Positions 9,044-17,667 of a stretch of 64,000 nt of DNA are shown piece after piece. The notes below the pieces were generated by a model. It searched no databases. It was not told where the DNA came from and saw only the letters and a list, made by a program, of their open reading frames with translations. Each line of letters opens with the position of its first letter. Positions within the stretch are counted from its first letter, which is position 1. Source of the stretch: Pseudomonadota bacterium (GTDB taxonomy: Bacteria; Myxococcota_A; Bradymonadia; Bradymonadales; GCA-2716585); contig SYOX01000369.1 in assembly GCA_005804885.1 (NCBI GenBank), forward strand, positions 16,267-80,266. Reading direction: 5' to 3'. A program made the translations under genes and the position numbers.

Positions 9044-9766
9044 GTGACCACTCTGACTTCAACAAACGGGAAGGCCCAGCAGCGCTACCTCGCCGTCGCG
9101 GGCAACATCGGCGTGGGCAAGTCTTCGCTCGTGGAGTTCCTCTGCCACAGGTACGATCTCAAGCCCTACTTCGAACCCAACGACGAGAACCCCTACCTGG
9201 AGGACTTCTACGCCGACATGGGTCGATATGCCTTCCACAGCCAGATCTATTTCCTCGGGGCCAAGCACAAGCTCCACCGCGAGCTCAACCACAGCCCCGT
9301 GGACGTGATCCAGGACCGCACGATCTGGGAAGACGCCGAGATCTTCGCCGAGCACCTCCACCGCAGCAACATCATGGACCCGCGCGACTACAAGACCTAC
9401 CGCGCGCTCTACGAGTCCATCCGCGACACCCTCCGGCCGCCGGACCTGATGATCTACCTCAAGTGCTCGATGCGCACCACCCGAAGGCGCATCAAGGAGC
9501 GCGGCCGGCCCGCCGAGCAGAGCATCCCCCTGTCCTACCTCAAGAAACTGCAGGTGCTCTACGACGCCTGGATCGACGGCTACGACCTCTCCCCCGTCGT
9601 CACCCTGAACACCGGCAAGCTCGACTACATCACCGACATGGTCGACTGCCACGAGGTCATGTCCGCCGTCGACCGGCACTTTGGCCGCCGACAGCGCCTC
9701 TACCCCCTGCGCCCCGCCGCGCAAGCCCAGAGCCCCCCCGCCGCCATCTTGACGACGACGGGCTGA
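9044..9766 (+). CDS. Deoxynucleoside kinase (dAK/dGK family)
   Basis: A 240-residue nucleoside salvage kinase that would phosphorylate deoxyadenosine or deoxyguanosine with ATP. The P-loop GNIGVGKSS lies at about 20-28. The dNK-family DR motif appears as DRTIWEDAEIFA, and the LID arginines as TTRRRIKERGR. The start is a GTG at 9044 with AAGG 6 bases upstream. A much longer frame reads through from 7649, but that part is antisense to the VKOR-DsbA gene and is not coding. It is followed 32 bases later by the glycosyltransferase gene on the same strand. The exact nucleoside preference cannot be read from sequence. Confidence 0.92.
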   Translation: MTTLTSTNGKAQQRYLAVAGNIGVGKSSLVEFLCHRYDLKPYFEPNDENPYLEDFYADMGRYAFHSQIYFLGAKHKLHRELNHSPVDVIQDRTIWEDAEIFAEHLHRSNIMDPRDYKTYRALYESIRDTLRPPDLMIYLKCSMRTTRRRIKERGRPAEQSIPLSYLKKLQVLYDAWIDGYDLSPVVTLNTGKLDYITDMVDCHEVMSAVDRHFGRRQRLYPLRPAAQAQSPPAAILTTTG

Positions 9767-9798
9767 TCGCTTGCCCTTGAACATGTCCGGAGCTGCCC

Positions 9799-11853
9799 AT
9801 GAGCGAGGCTCAGGCCCCCTCGATCTCCAACCGCGCCGTCTGGATCGACAGGGCCATCGTCCTGGCCGTCGCCTCCGCGCTCCTCCTCCCCATGCTGGGC
9901 AGCTTCGGCCTCTGGGACCCCTGGGAGACGCACTACGGCGAGGTCGGACGGCAGATCGTCGAGCGCCACGACTGGATCTCGACCTGGTGGGGAGGCCACT
10001 GGAAGAACGCCCAGGGCGCCCAGGAGGGCACCTTCTTCTTCTCCAAGCCCATCCTCCTGATGTGGCTGATGGCCCTCGGCCTTGAGCTCTTCGGCTTCAC
10101 GGAGCTGGCCATCCGGCTCGGCGTCGCGCTGATCGCCGTCGTCGCCGTCGTCATGGGCTACTCGATGGGCGAGCGGATCTACTCGCGCCGCGTCGGCTTC
10201 CTGATGGCGCTCACCCTGCTGACCTCCCCCTTCTTCGCCATGCTCTCCCGACAGGCCCAGACCGACATGCCCTTCGTCGGCAACATGACCATCGGCCTGT
10301 GCTTCTTCATGATGGCCCTCTTTGGCCGCGACCGCGAGGCCACCGCCTCCCGGCCCGCCCTGTGGGGCACCTTCGCCATGATCCTGCTGGCCGTCGTCCC
10401 CCAGCTCGTCATCGTCTGGACCGGGCTCGGCCGCTGGCAGGGCGATCAACTCGGGCCGCTGCGCGCCTTCTTCTCCTGGGGCCCCGTCCACGCCATCCTC
10501 TACGGCGCCATCCTGACCGCCGTGATCCTGACCGCCGCCCGGGGCGGCCGCTGCTCCAACCGACAGATCCACCTCTTCGGCTTCTACCTCTTCATCGGCC
10601 TCGCCTCGCTCTCCAAGGGCTTGCTCGGGCTCGCCCTGCCCGGCGCCTTCATCTTCCTCTTCCTCCTGCTGACCGGCCAGTGGCGACGGCTGGCCGAGAT
10701 GGAGCTCGCGCGCGGCGCCGGCGTCTTCATCGCCGCCTCCTTCCCCTGGTACGTCGCCATGCTCGTGCGCCACGGCGACGCCTACTTCCAGCGCTTCTTC
10801 ATCCACGACCACTTCAAGCGCCTCGCCACCGGCGTCCACCAGATCGACTCGGGCTCCTTCGAGCATTACATCCGATGGGCCGGCTTCGGGCTCTGGCCCT
10901 GGGGCGCCTTCCTGCCCGCCGCCATGATCCGCCTCTTGATGGGCAAGGGCCTCGGCGCCCGCGACGACCGACAACAGGCCACCCTCCTGCTCGTCATCTG
11001 GCTCGTCTTCACCTTCACCCTCTTCACCCTGTCGAGCACCAAGTTCCACCACTACATCTTCCCCGCCATCCCCGCGGCCTGCTTCCTCATCGCCCTCCTC
11101 CTCGACGACCTCCTGGCGACCTCGACCCGGCGGCACTTCTCCTGGGCCCTGGCCTCCCTGAGCGCCGCCCTCGTCATCTTCGTCGGCTGGGATCTGATCG
11201 CAGAACCCCAGCACCTCAAGAACCTCTTCACCTACAAATACGACCGGAACTGGTTCGACCCCTGGAACCAGGACCTCCAGCTCAAGCAGGCCCTCATCGT
11301 CGCGCTGGCCTCCACCGGCGCCGCCCTGGCCATCTCCTCTCGACCCCTGATGCGCCGCGCCGCCGTCGCCCTCCTCGGCGCCAGCGCCGTCCTGATGACC
11401 GCCTTCTGCCTCTTCGACTACATGCCCACCCTGTCGAGCACCTGGAGCCAGAAGGGCGTCTGGGACAGCTACTACGCCCGTTGCCAGCCCATCGATGGCC
11501 CCCCAGGACACGACCCCATGAAGCGCTACTGCGCCGAACAAGCCCTGAGCTACAAGCTCAACTGGCGCGGAGAAACCTACTACACCCAGAACGAGGTCAT
11601 CCCCATCCGTGAGGACCATGAGTTCGACCACTTCCTCGCCCAGAACAAGGACAAGGGCTTCTACGCCATCATGGAGTTCTCACGCTACAACGGTGAATTC
11701 CAACGGAAGCTGCCGGCCGCCTTCAAGGGCAAGGCCTGCGTGATCGACACCGGAAACATCAAGTTCGCCCTGGCCGAGATCCCCTGCAAGCGCAAGGAGG
11801 GCACCCGCGATCCCTACCAGGACGACTCCGAGCCCGAGAGCTACAAGGAGTGA
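9799..11853 (+). CDS. ArnT/PMT-like membrane glycosyltransferase
   Basis: A 684-residue polytopic inner-membrane protein of the GT-C fold (GT39/GT83, ArnT-like). It probably moves a sugar from a polyprenyl-phosphate donor onto a lipid or protein in the periplasm. The first periplasmic loop carries the acidic motif DPWETHYGEVGRQI after the first helix, where PMT/ArnT enzymes have their catalytic acidic residue. About 11-12 hydrophobic helices follow to residue 530. The soluble C-terminal part (from about 535 on) includes CQPIDGPPGHDPMKRYC, which could form a disulfide. Its stop overlaps the GTG start of the next gene. The acceptor is unknown. Confidence 0.85.
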   Translation: MSEAQAPSISNRAVWIDRAIVLAVASALLLPMLGSFGLWDPWETHYGEVGRQIVERHDWISTWWGGHWKNAQGAQEGTFFFSKPILLMWLMALGLELFGFTELAIRLGVALIAVVAVVMGYSMGERIYSRRVGFLMALTLLTSPFFAMLSRQAQTDMPFVGNMTIGLCFFMMALFGRDREATASRPALWGTFAMILLAVVPQLVIVWTGLGRWQGDQLGPLRAFFSWGPVHAILYGAILTAVILTAARGGRCSNRQIHLFGFYLFIGLASLSKGLLGLALPGAFIFLFLLLTGQWRRLAEMELARGAGVFIAASFPWYVAMLVRHGDAYFQRFFIHDHFKRLATGVHQIDSGSFEHYIRWAGFGLWPWGAFLPAAMIRLLMGKGLGARDDRQQATLLLVIWLVFTFTLFTLSSTKFHHYIFPAIPAACFLIALLLDDLLATSTRRHFSWALASLSAALVIFVGWDLIAEPQHLKNLFTYKYDRNWFDPWNQDLQLKQALIVALASTGAALAISSRPLMRRAAVALLGASAVLMTAFCLFDYMPTLSSTWSQKGVWDSYYARCQPIDGPPGHDPMKRYCAEQALSYKLNWRGETYYTQNEVIPIREDHEFDHFLAQNKDKGFYAIMEFSRYNGEFQRKLPAAFKGKACVIDTGNIKFALAEIPCKRKEGTRDPYQDDSEPESYKE

Positions 11854-12551
11854 TCCTCGAACACTTCGGGCACGCAGCCCTCGGCCTCACCGCCCGTCTG
11901 CTGCCCGTCGCCGGCCACCGGATCCTCTTTGATCCTTATGAGCCCGGCGGCTTTGGCGGCCTGATGGGCTACCCGCCCATCGACTTCGACCCCGACGACC
12001 TGCTCATCACCCACGATCACCTCGACCATTGCCACGCCGCCCCCTTCGGTCGCGCTCGCGTCTTCTTTCCTCAACGAGATCAAGGGGATGCAGAGATCGT
12101 CCGCGCGCTGTCGATCCGCTCCCTCAAGGTCGATCACGACGCCTGGCTCGGTCGCCTCCGCGGCGGGAGCAGCTGGATGCTGCGCGTCATCGTGGACGGG
12201 CTGAGCGTCGTCCACACCGGCGACATCGGCGCGCTGCCCGAACCCGACGCGCTCGACGCGCTCAACGAGGGCGAGCCGGTCGACGTCCTGCTGCTGGCCT
12301 GCGGTGGCTACTACACGATCGGCCCCGCCGAGGCCCACGAGCTGGCGCTCCGCCTCCAGGCCCGGCTCATCGTCCCCATCCACTTCGGGACCGGGCGCTG
12401 CGCCTTGCCCCACCTCGCGCCCGTGGACGACTTCCTGGCGCGCGGGGGGCGCGCCGCGATCCGCCGCGAGGGCGCCTTCGAGCTGCTCAAGGGCGAGATG
12501 CCGCCTGCGGGGACTGTCCTGGTGTTTGAAGATCAGCCCTCGGGGGCGTAG
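11850..12551 (+). CDS. MBL-fold metallo-hydrolase
   Basis: A 233-residue metallo-beta-lactamase-fold protein, resembling the UlaG/UPF0173 type. The metal motif HDHLDH is at 55-60. Further candidate ligands are the histidine in VVHTGDIG and the late histidine in IVPIHFGTG. The start is a GTG overlapping the TGA of the glycosyltransferase. AAGGAG directly abuts it, so it probably depends on translational coupling. The substrate is not predictable. Its last 19 bases overlap the 3' end of the convergent gene on the other strand. Confidence 0.85.
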   Translation: MILEHFGHAALGLTARLLPVAGHRILFDPYEPGGFGGLMGYPPIDFDPDDLLITHDHLDHCHAAPFGRARVFFPQRDQGDAEIVRALSIRSLKVDHDAWLGRLRGGSSWMLRVIVDGLSVVHTGDIGALPEPDALDALNEGEPVDVLLLACGGYYTIGPAEAHELALRLQARLIVPIHFGTGRCALPHLAPVDDFLARGGRAAIRREGAFELLKGEMPPAGTVLVFEDQPSGA

Positions 12552-13378
12552 GCGAGGTCGAAGGTGAGGGCAGTGCGCTGCCTGGCGCCCGTGTTGTCCT
12601 TGCTCTGGTGATCGACCTCGAGGTGGACCTCGCGAGGGTGGCCGGCGTCCAGATCAAAGAGGGCGTGGCCCTTGCCCGTGGCCGAGCCGAGGCGCTCAAG
12701 GGGGCTGCCCTTGTCGTCGCTCATCCTGCTGGTGGTCTCCAGGCTGATCTGGATCTCGATTCGGGCGAGTCGCCCGGAGCCGACCCCCTTCGGGTCGACT
12801 TTGACGAGCTTGAAGGTGCGCGAGAGCTTCGTCTCCACGATCCGATCGTCGACCTCGTATCGCTCGGTCCGGGTGTCCTGCCAGGTGGCGCCGATGGCCG
12901 CCTCGCCGCCCTCGGGCAGGACGGGCAGAGAGCGCAGGAAGGCGTCCTGGAGCAAGCGGAAGGTCCGGTCGATCTGACGGTTGGCCGAGGGCATGAGGGT
13001 CCTGGTGACCGAGCCTGTCGGCTTGAGCGTCGCGCTGGAGCGCAGGACGCCGAGTTGAGACAGATCGACGCCCGTGATCGGCTTGCCTTGCGCGGTGAAC
13101 TCGCCGCTCAGATCCGAGAAGCGGAGGCCGACGACGAGGTCGCCCTCGGGCGTCGTCTTCTCCAGAGCGCAGGACACCCTGGCGTTGATCCTGGCGCCGG
13201 TCTGCCTTGAGCCGGCGCCAAGATCCACCTCGACGCGCTGGTTCATCGTCAAGGCGTAATGGATCGGGGTCTTGTCAAATTGGTAGAGGAGGCCCCCGCC
13301 CTCGGCGCTGGCGTTGGCCGCACCCAGGAGAGAGGCGACGAGAACAAGGCCGACGGAGAGGATCTGAGGGGTTGTCAT
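12533..13378 (-). CDS. Secreted protein of unknown function, DUF6263-like
   Basis: A 281-residue exported protein with a clear N-terminal signal peptide (hydrophobic LSVGLVLVASLLGA followed by an ASA cleavage site). The mature part is predicted beta-rich, with no catalytic motif. Its pattern of a Gln/Arg-rich conversion region and FDLAY end resembles DUF6263-type proteins, which is a weak resemblance. I chose the ATG at 13378 for the signal peptide; a TTG at 13399 overlaps the stop of gltJ. It is the last gene after gltJ, so it may belong to the gliding-type locus. Its 3' end overlaps the MBL gene by 19 bases tail-to-tail. Confidence 0.75.
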   Translation of the reverse strand: MTTPQILSVGLVLVASLLGAANASAEGGGLLYQFDKTPIHYALTMNQRVEVDLGAGSRQTGARINARVSCALEKTTPEGDLVVGLRFSDLSGEFTAQGKPITGVDLSQLGVLRSSATLKPTGSVTRTLMPSANRQIDRTFRLLQDAFLRSLPVLPEGGEAAIGATWQDTRTERYEVDDRIVETKLSRTFKLVKVDPKGVGSGRLARIEIQISLETTSRMSDDKGSPLERLGSATGKGHALFDLDAGHPREVHLEVDHQSKDNTGARQRTALTFDLAYAPEG

Positions 13379-13395
13379 CAAGGGGGGCTTCAGGG

Positions 13396-15339
13396 TCAAC
13401 GCAAAACGAAGGGGAAGGTGATGGTCAGGGGGCTGCCATCAAAGGCCGGGAAGTTCAGGCCGCGGACGACGCGGGCGATGCACCCGCCGACGGGGGAGCC
13501 TGCGAAGGCCCCGGTGACCTGAGCGCCGCCGACGCTGCCGTTGGGCTGGATGGTGAACTTGACGGTCACCGTTCCGGTCTGCTGCTCGGCCTGGCTGGAG
13601 TTGCAGGAGTTGACGCTGCCGTAGGCGCCGCGGATGACGCGCTGGACCTCGCTCTTCTCCAGGGCCTTCTTGGCGCCGGTGGGCGGGGGGGTCTTGTCCT
13701 CCTTGACGACGGGATCGTCGCCCTTCGGGGGCTTCTTGCCGCCAATCCCGCTGATGATGTCGTCGATGGCATCGCCGCCCCCGCCCTTCGGCGGGGTCTT
13801 GACGTCCTCCTTGACGGGCGGCTCCTTGTCCTTGTTCTCGCGCTCCTTGGCGGCCAGCTCGGCGAGGCGCTTCTCGCGCTCCTCGCGCTCCTTCCGGATC
13901 TCTTCTGCGGTCTTGGGCACGGCCGGCACCTTGGCCTCGGCGGCGTTCTTGTCGAGCTTGTTGTCGGCGACCGCCTCCTTGTTGTCGCCTTCCGCGGCCT
14001 TGTCGGCCTCTTCGCCCTTGTCGGCGACGGCCTCGTCCTTGTCTTCCTCGCCCTTGTCGGCGCCCTCGGCCTCGCCGGCCTCGGGCTTCGCCTCGCCGGC
14101 CTCAGGCTTCGCCTCGCCTGGCTCCTCGGCGCCCTTTTGAGGGGTGTTGGCGGCCAGGATGGGGTTCTCGGCCGGGACCTCGACGACCTTGGGATCGGTA
14201 TCCCGGAAGATGAGCAGCGCCGCGATGGTGCCCACGAGCAGGAGGATGACGAAGACCCCGCCGCCGATGCCCAGGAAGAGCGGCAGGTTGGACTTGCGCG
14301 TCCCCATCGGGATCATCGCAGGGACGGCGATGGCGGGTCCGGCGACCCCGGCGCCGAAGGGATCCGCGGCGGGGCTGGAGTGCCCGGCGGCCCCGCGCCC
14401 GGAGGCGACGGCCACGCTGGAGGACTGAAGCGACATGATGTCGATCAGGCCGCTGGCCTCGGTATTCTTGGGCTCCTCGCTCTCGTTGGAGGTGGTCGAG
14501 GCCAGGCTGTTGAGGCTGAAGAGGACCGAGTCCTCATTGCGCGAGGCGACCATGTGGCCATTGCGGCGAGAGACGCCGTTGGAGGGCTTGGCCGAGGTCG
14601 GCACGGGCTCCTTGCTCAAGGCAGAGTCGAGGCTCGCCGGGGCGAGGCTGCCCATGCCGGAGATGGAGGGCACGGGATCCTCGGCGAAGCTGGGGCTGTC
14701 GCCGAGCTCCATCATGCCTCCCCCGAAGCCAGCCACCGCCGCGCCGCCAAAGCCGCCTCCGCCCAGCGCCACGCCGCCCGACAAGGAGGCGATGGGCGCG
14801 GGATCCGGGGCGGAATAGGGGGCGGGATCCGGGGCGCGCACGGGCGCAGGCGCAGCGGCGGCTCTGGGGACAGGAGCGGGCTCTGCGGGGGGAGGGTTGA
14901 AGGTGAAGTTGCTGACCACGCGCGTGGCCCCGCCGTCGTCGAAGCCGTCGACCGAGATGGCGTCCGTCGCCTGCATCAGGGCGGACTCAGCCGGCGCAGC
15001 CTTGACGAGGTGGCTGAGGCCCTCGGCGGCCGAGAGCGGCAACCAGTCCGCGAAGCCCTCGCGCCACGCGTAGGTCTCCGGGGTCACCTCGCCAAGAGCG
15101 ATGAAGCCGCCGATGTCCTGAGGCGTAAAGGGGCCATCCTGCTGCCCATTACGGACGATGAACCACACGGCATCGGCACCGCCGCCGCCAGCGTCCACGC
15201 TCCCGGCCCCGTCCTCTCCGTCCCCTCGGACGATGATCACATGGCTGCAGCTCTTGCAGCGGATCTTGAAGACCTTGCCCCGGACCTTATCGTCGCTGAT
15301 GGAGTACTTGGTCCCGCAGCTGTCGCAGACGATCCTCAT
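13396..15339 (-). CDS. gltJ: GltJ/AgmX-like gliding machinery protein (zinc ribbon, GYF, TonB-C)
   Basis: A 647-residue inner-membrane protein with the full domain order of Myxococcus GltJ (AgmX). An N-terminal zinc ribbon has C5/C8 and C28/C31. A GYF_2 domain lies at about 55-110, with WFIVRNGQQDGPFTPQDI. A low-complexity cytoplasmic linker follows, then one membrane helix near 352-375. A long Glu/Lys/Ala/Pro-rich periplasmic stretch leads to the AgmX/TonB C-terminal domain (about 560-647), with VTVKFTIQPNGSV. In M. xanthus GltJ links the MglA-controlled cytoplasmic side to periplasmic partners. The ATG at 15339 begins the zinc ribbon; longer frames upstream lack support. It follows the CglF-like gene by about 130 bases. 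Confidence 0.85.
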   Translation of the reverse strand: MRIVCDSCGTKYSISDDKVRGKVFKIRCKSCSHVIIVRGDGEDGAGSVDAGGGGADAVWFIVRNGQQDGPFTPQDIGGFIALGEVTPETYAWREGFADWLPLSAAEGLSHLVKAAPAESALMQATDAISVDGFDDGGATRVVSNFTFNPPPAEPAPVPRAAAAPAPVRAPDPAPYSAPDPAPIASLSGGVALGGGGFGGAAVAGFGGGMMELGDSPSFAEDPVPSISGMGSLAPASLDSALSKEPVPTSAKPSNGVSRRNGHMVASRNEDSVLFSLNSLASTTSNESEEPKNTEASGLIDIMSLQSSSVAVASGRGAAGHSSPAADPFGAGVAGPAIAVPAMIPMGTRKSNLPLFLGIGGGVFVILLLVGTIAALLIFRDTDPKVVEVPAENPILAANTPQKGAEEPGEAKPEAGEAKPEAGEAEGADKGEEDKDEAVADKGEEADKAAEGDNKEAVADNKLDKNAAEAKVPAVPKTAEEIRKEREEREKRLAELAAKERENKDKEPPVKEDVKTPPKGGGGDAIDDIISGIGGKKPPKGDDPVVKEDKTPPPTGAKKALEKSEVQRVIRGAYGSVNSCNSSQAEQQTGTVTVKFTIQPNGSVGGAQVTGAFAGSPVGGCIARVVRGLNFPAFDGSPLTITFPFVLR

Positions 15340-15471
15340 GATGAAAGCTCTCAGTGGGCCGCGAGGGAGCAAGACGCCCCTTCTCACTGGCTGTCTCTCT
15401 GGCGAGCGCCGCCGCACACCTCAACGTCCACGCGCCTCGATCGAGGCCGTGGACACCAAACCGGCCCGACG

Positions 15472-15729
15472 TCAGCGCTTGAGGACGTCGGACTTGGCCG
15501 TCTCCTCGATCTTGGGCAGGAAGCTCTTCTTGAGGCTCAACAGGCGATCGAACTTCGCCTTCTCGATCGCGCCGTAGACGAAGCCCTCGGGCTTCTTGAA
15601 CTCGCCGTCGATGAGCATGTCGTCGAAGTCGTAGAACTTCGTCTTGACGTCCTCATCCTGCGCGAAGGCCGACGTCGACACCAACCCGAACCCCAACAAG
15701 ACCACCAGGAACAAAAACACGCGCTTCAT
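15472..15729 (-). CDS. cglF: Small secreted protein, CglF-like
   Basis: An 85-residue exported protein. The signal peptide has a strong hydrophobic core (VFLFLVVLLGFGLV) and AFA cleavage. The mature part contains YDFDDMLIDGEFKKPEGFVY, which resembles short gliding-motility CglF proteins and other myxobacterial proteins with an IDGE-K-P motif. The CglF name rests on that motif and on gene order between gltE-like and gltJ-like genes. The ATG at 15729 has GAGGGG 5 bases upstream, and a good promoter-like sequence lies about 200 bases further up. It was hidden inside a longer frame starting at 16341. Confidence 0.65.
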   Translation of the reverse strand: MKRVFLFLVVLLGFGLVSTSAFAQDEDVKTKFYDFDDMLIDGEFKKPEGFVYGAIEKAKFDRLLSLKKSFLPKIEETAKSDVLKR

Positions 15730-16174
15730 GACAACCCCTCTGATGACTCCTGCCCAACCAAGATCACCGAAGCGATCAAGGCGTCCCTCACCTTCATCAA
15801 CCTTCTCCCCGATGGCGTTGATTCCAGAAAGGGAGAGCCGATGAGGCGCTGGTGGGAACGCCCACCCAGGAAAACTGGATCTAAGAAGGTGGATTGGCAG
15901 GCCAGAAAGCCCGAACAAAACACCCTGTCGAATATACCACCTCCTCCCTGACACCGCAACCGGCCACCGACGCCCTCCCACGGCCACCGATCGCCCCTGC
16001 CGAGCCTCGAAGACGAGCGCTGGGACACCCGGCCCGCCGAACGGCGCGGTGTCGAAGGCGCAAGATCGGCCCGATGGAGAGCGGCGCGGTGGGTCATGCG
16101 AAGGGGGGCGAGGGAGAGGGGATCCCGGAGAGGCGCGCAAGGAGGCCGCGCTCATCGGGCCTCGTGCTGCGCCC
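15730..16174. other. Non-coding gap between gltE-like and cglF-like genes
   Basis: This 445-base stretch has no supportable gene. It holds the predicted promoter at 15931-15959, giving the cglF-gltJ unit its own start. The part around 15780-15940 is less GC-rich than the flanks and would be the 5' leader. I saw no clear terminator stem with a T run behind the gltE-like gene. Confidence 0.6.
15931..15959 (-). promoter_or_regulatory. Predicted sigma70-like promoter for cglF-gltJ
   Basis: On the minus strand TTGCGG (15954-15959) and TATATT (15931-15936) are separated by exactly 17 bases. TATATT is unusual in this GC-rich background. Transcription would start near 15924 and leave a leader of about 195 bases before the ATG at 15729. 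Confidence 0.5.
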
Positions 16175-17647
16175 TCACTCAGGGGCGATCTCTCCGCCCT
16201 CGGGGGCTTCACCACCGGGAGGGGGCTCCTCGCCCTCAGGGGCGATCTCTTCGCCCTCAGGGGCGATCTCCTCGCCTTCGGGGGCGATCTCTCCGCCCTC
16301 GGGGGCGATCTCCTCGCCCTCGGGCGGGATCTCCTCCCCATCGGGACCCTTCTCGCCTCCTTCGACGGGCGTGTCGCGCTTGAGGGAGCCCATGTTCTTG
16401 AGGGCGCCGCAGTAGGCGGCCGTCACGGGATCGCCCTCCTTGGGTTTGGCAAGCTCGACGAACTTCTCGCAGTGGGTCACGGCCGAGACGAAGTCCTCCT
16501 TGCGCTCAAAGATGCGCTGGAGTTGGAGGTGGGAGGAGGCGTGGTTGACGTCGCAGGCGGCCAGGTAGTCCTTGTAGCCGGCCAGGGAGTCGTCGCGATC
16601 GCCCTTGGCGTAGTTGCTGGCGGCCAGCCCCAGCTTGGCGACGCAGTTCTCGGGCGCGGCGGCGAGCACCGCGCTGAACTGCGCCTTGGCGCCGTCGTAG
16701 TTGAGGTAGCGCAGGTAGATGGACCCGACGTTGAGCCTGGACTCGACGTGCGTCGGGGAGAGCTTGGCGGCGGCCGTGAAGTTGTAGACCGCCAGCGCCA
16801 TCTGATCCATCTTGAGGTAGATCATGCCGAGGTTGTTGAAGATGTCCGCCGACAGATCCTGGTCGAGGTTCGCGTTGCTGACCTTGTCGCTGAGCACGAG
16901 GATGGCGGGCTCGGCGCTGAGTTCCTCGTCGGTCTTGATGGCGCCGATCGCCACGCGGGCGGCCTTCTTGAAGACGTAGACCGCCATCGAGCGGTTGTTC
17001 TCGGCCGTGTAGATCTGGGCCAGCGTGTTGAGCGCCGTCAGGTTCTCGTTCTCCGAGCGCAAGACCTTGGTGACGTACTCTGTGGCCTCCTTGTACTTGC
17101 CCGCCTTGGAGTTGGCCGTGCCGAGCGCGTTGAGCACCGCGAGGTTCTCGGGATCGAGCCGGTGGGCCTCCTCGAAGTTCTTCAGGGCCGCCTCGGAGTC
17201 GCCCTTGAGCGACTGGGTCCGCCCGACGGCCAGCATGATGCTGACCGAGTGGGTGTTGAGGCGATCAAGCTGCTGGGCCTTGACGTAGGCCTCCAGCGCC
17301 TTGTCGAGCTGGCCGTTGCTCTCGTAGACGAAGCCGAGGTTGAACTGCGCCTCCAGGAAGTCCGGCGAGATCGCCAGCGCCTTCTCCAGCTTCTCCTTGG
17401 CCACGGCCAGATCCGGGACGCCCTTGGAGAGGGCCGCCTCGGCCTCTTCGAAAAGGTCGAGGGCCTCGCGCTTGGTGCCAAGCAGCAGGACGAGCTCGTC
17501 CTTCATCGCCTCCTTGACCGCCTCGTCGGTCCCGTCGCCCTTGTCCTTGACGCCCGAGCCCGTGCAGGCCGAGCCGAGCAGCGCGAAGGCCGCTATCATC
17601 GAGTACGCCGCCACGCGGGCGCACGGCTTGTTGAGCTTCTTGAACAT
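16175..17647 (-). CDS. gltE: GltE-like TPR lipoprotein
   Basis: A 490-residue lipoprotein with lipobox LGSAC (Cys at 28) and about nine TPR units covering residues 40-420, for example FLEAQFNLGFVYESNGQLDK and AVLNALGTANSKAGKYKEA. The length, lipoprotein type and position next to a giant TPR gene fit GltE (AglT) of the M. xanthus gliding machinery. The C-terminal 70 residues are an acidic tail made of GEEIAPE repeats, unlike the rest. The ATG at 17647 has GGAG 6 bases upstream; a TTG at 17671 overlaps the stop of the previous gene and is less likely. It would sit on a membrane facing the periplasm and scaffold other Glt proteins. Confidence 0.75.
   Translation of the reverse strand: MFKKLNKPCARVAAYSMIAAFALLGSACTGSGVKDKGDGTDEAVKEAMKDELVLLLGTKREALDLFEEAEAALSKGVPDLAVAKEKLEKALAISPDFLEAQFNLGFVYESNGQLDKALEAYVKAQQLDRLNTHSVSIMLAVGRTQSLKGDSEAALKNFEEAHRLDPENLAVLNALGTANSKAGKYKEATEYVTKVLRSENENLTALNTLAQIYTAENNRSMAVYVFKKAARVAIGAIKTDEELSAEPAILVLSDKVSNANLDQDLSADIFNNLGMIYLKMDQMALAVYNFTAAAKLSPTHVESRLNVGSIYLRYLNYDGAKAQFSAVLAAAPENCVAKLGLAASNYAKGDRDDSLAGYKDYLAACDVNHASSHLQLQRIFERKEDFVSAVTHCEKFVELAKPKEGDPVTAAYCGALKNMGSLKRDTPVEGGEKGPDGEEIPPEGEEIAPEGGEIAPEGEEIAPEGEEIAPEGEEPPPGGEAPEGGEIAPE
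16231..16335 (-). repeat. Five in-frame 21-bp tandem repeats (GEEIAPE)
   Basis: Five adjacent 21-base units begin at 16231, 16252, 16273, 16294 and 16315. Each encodes the heptapeptide GEEIAPE or a close variant, in the C-terminal tail of the GltE-like lipoprotein. Two looser copies lie nearer the stop. The copies differ mostly at third positions, so the repeat is kept at protein level. Confidence 0.85.
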
Positions 17648-17667
17648 CTCGCGCTCCATGACCCCGA

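Noticed and set aside
13207..15951. 914-residue plus-strand frame
   Set aside because: It is antisense to gltJ; gltJ has zinc-ribbon, GYF and TonB-C domains, so the plus frame is a shadow.
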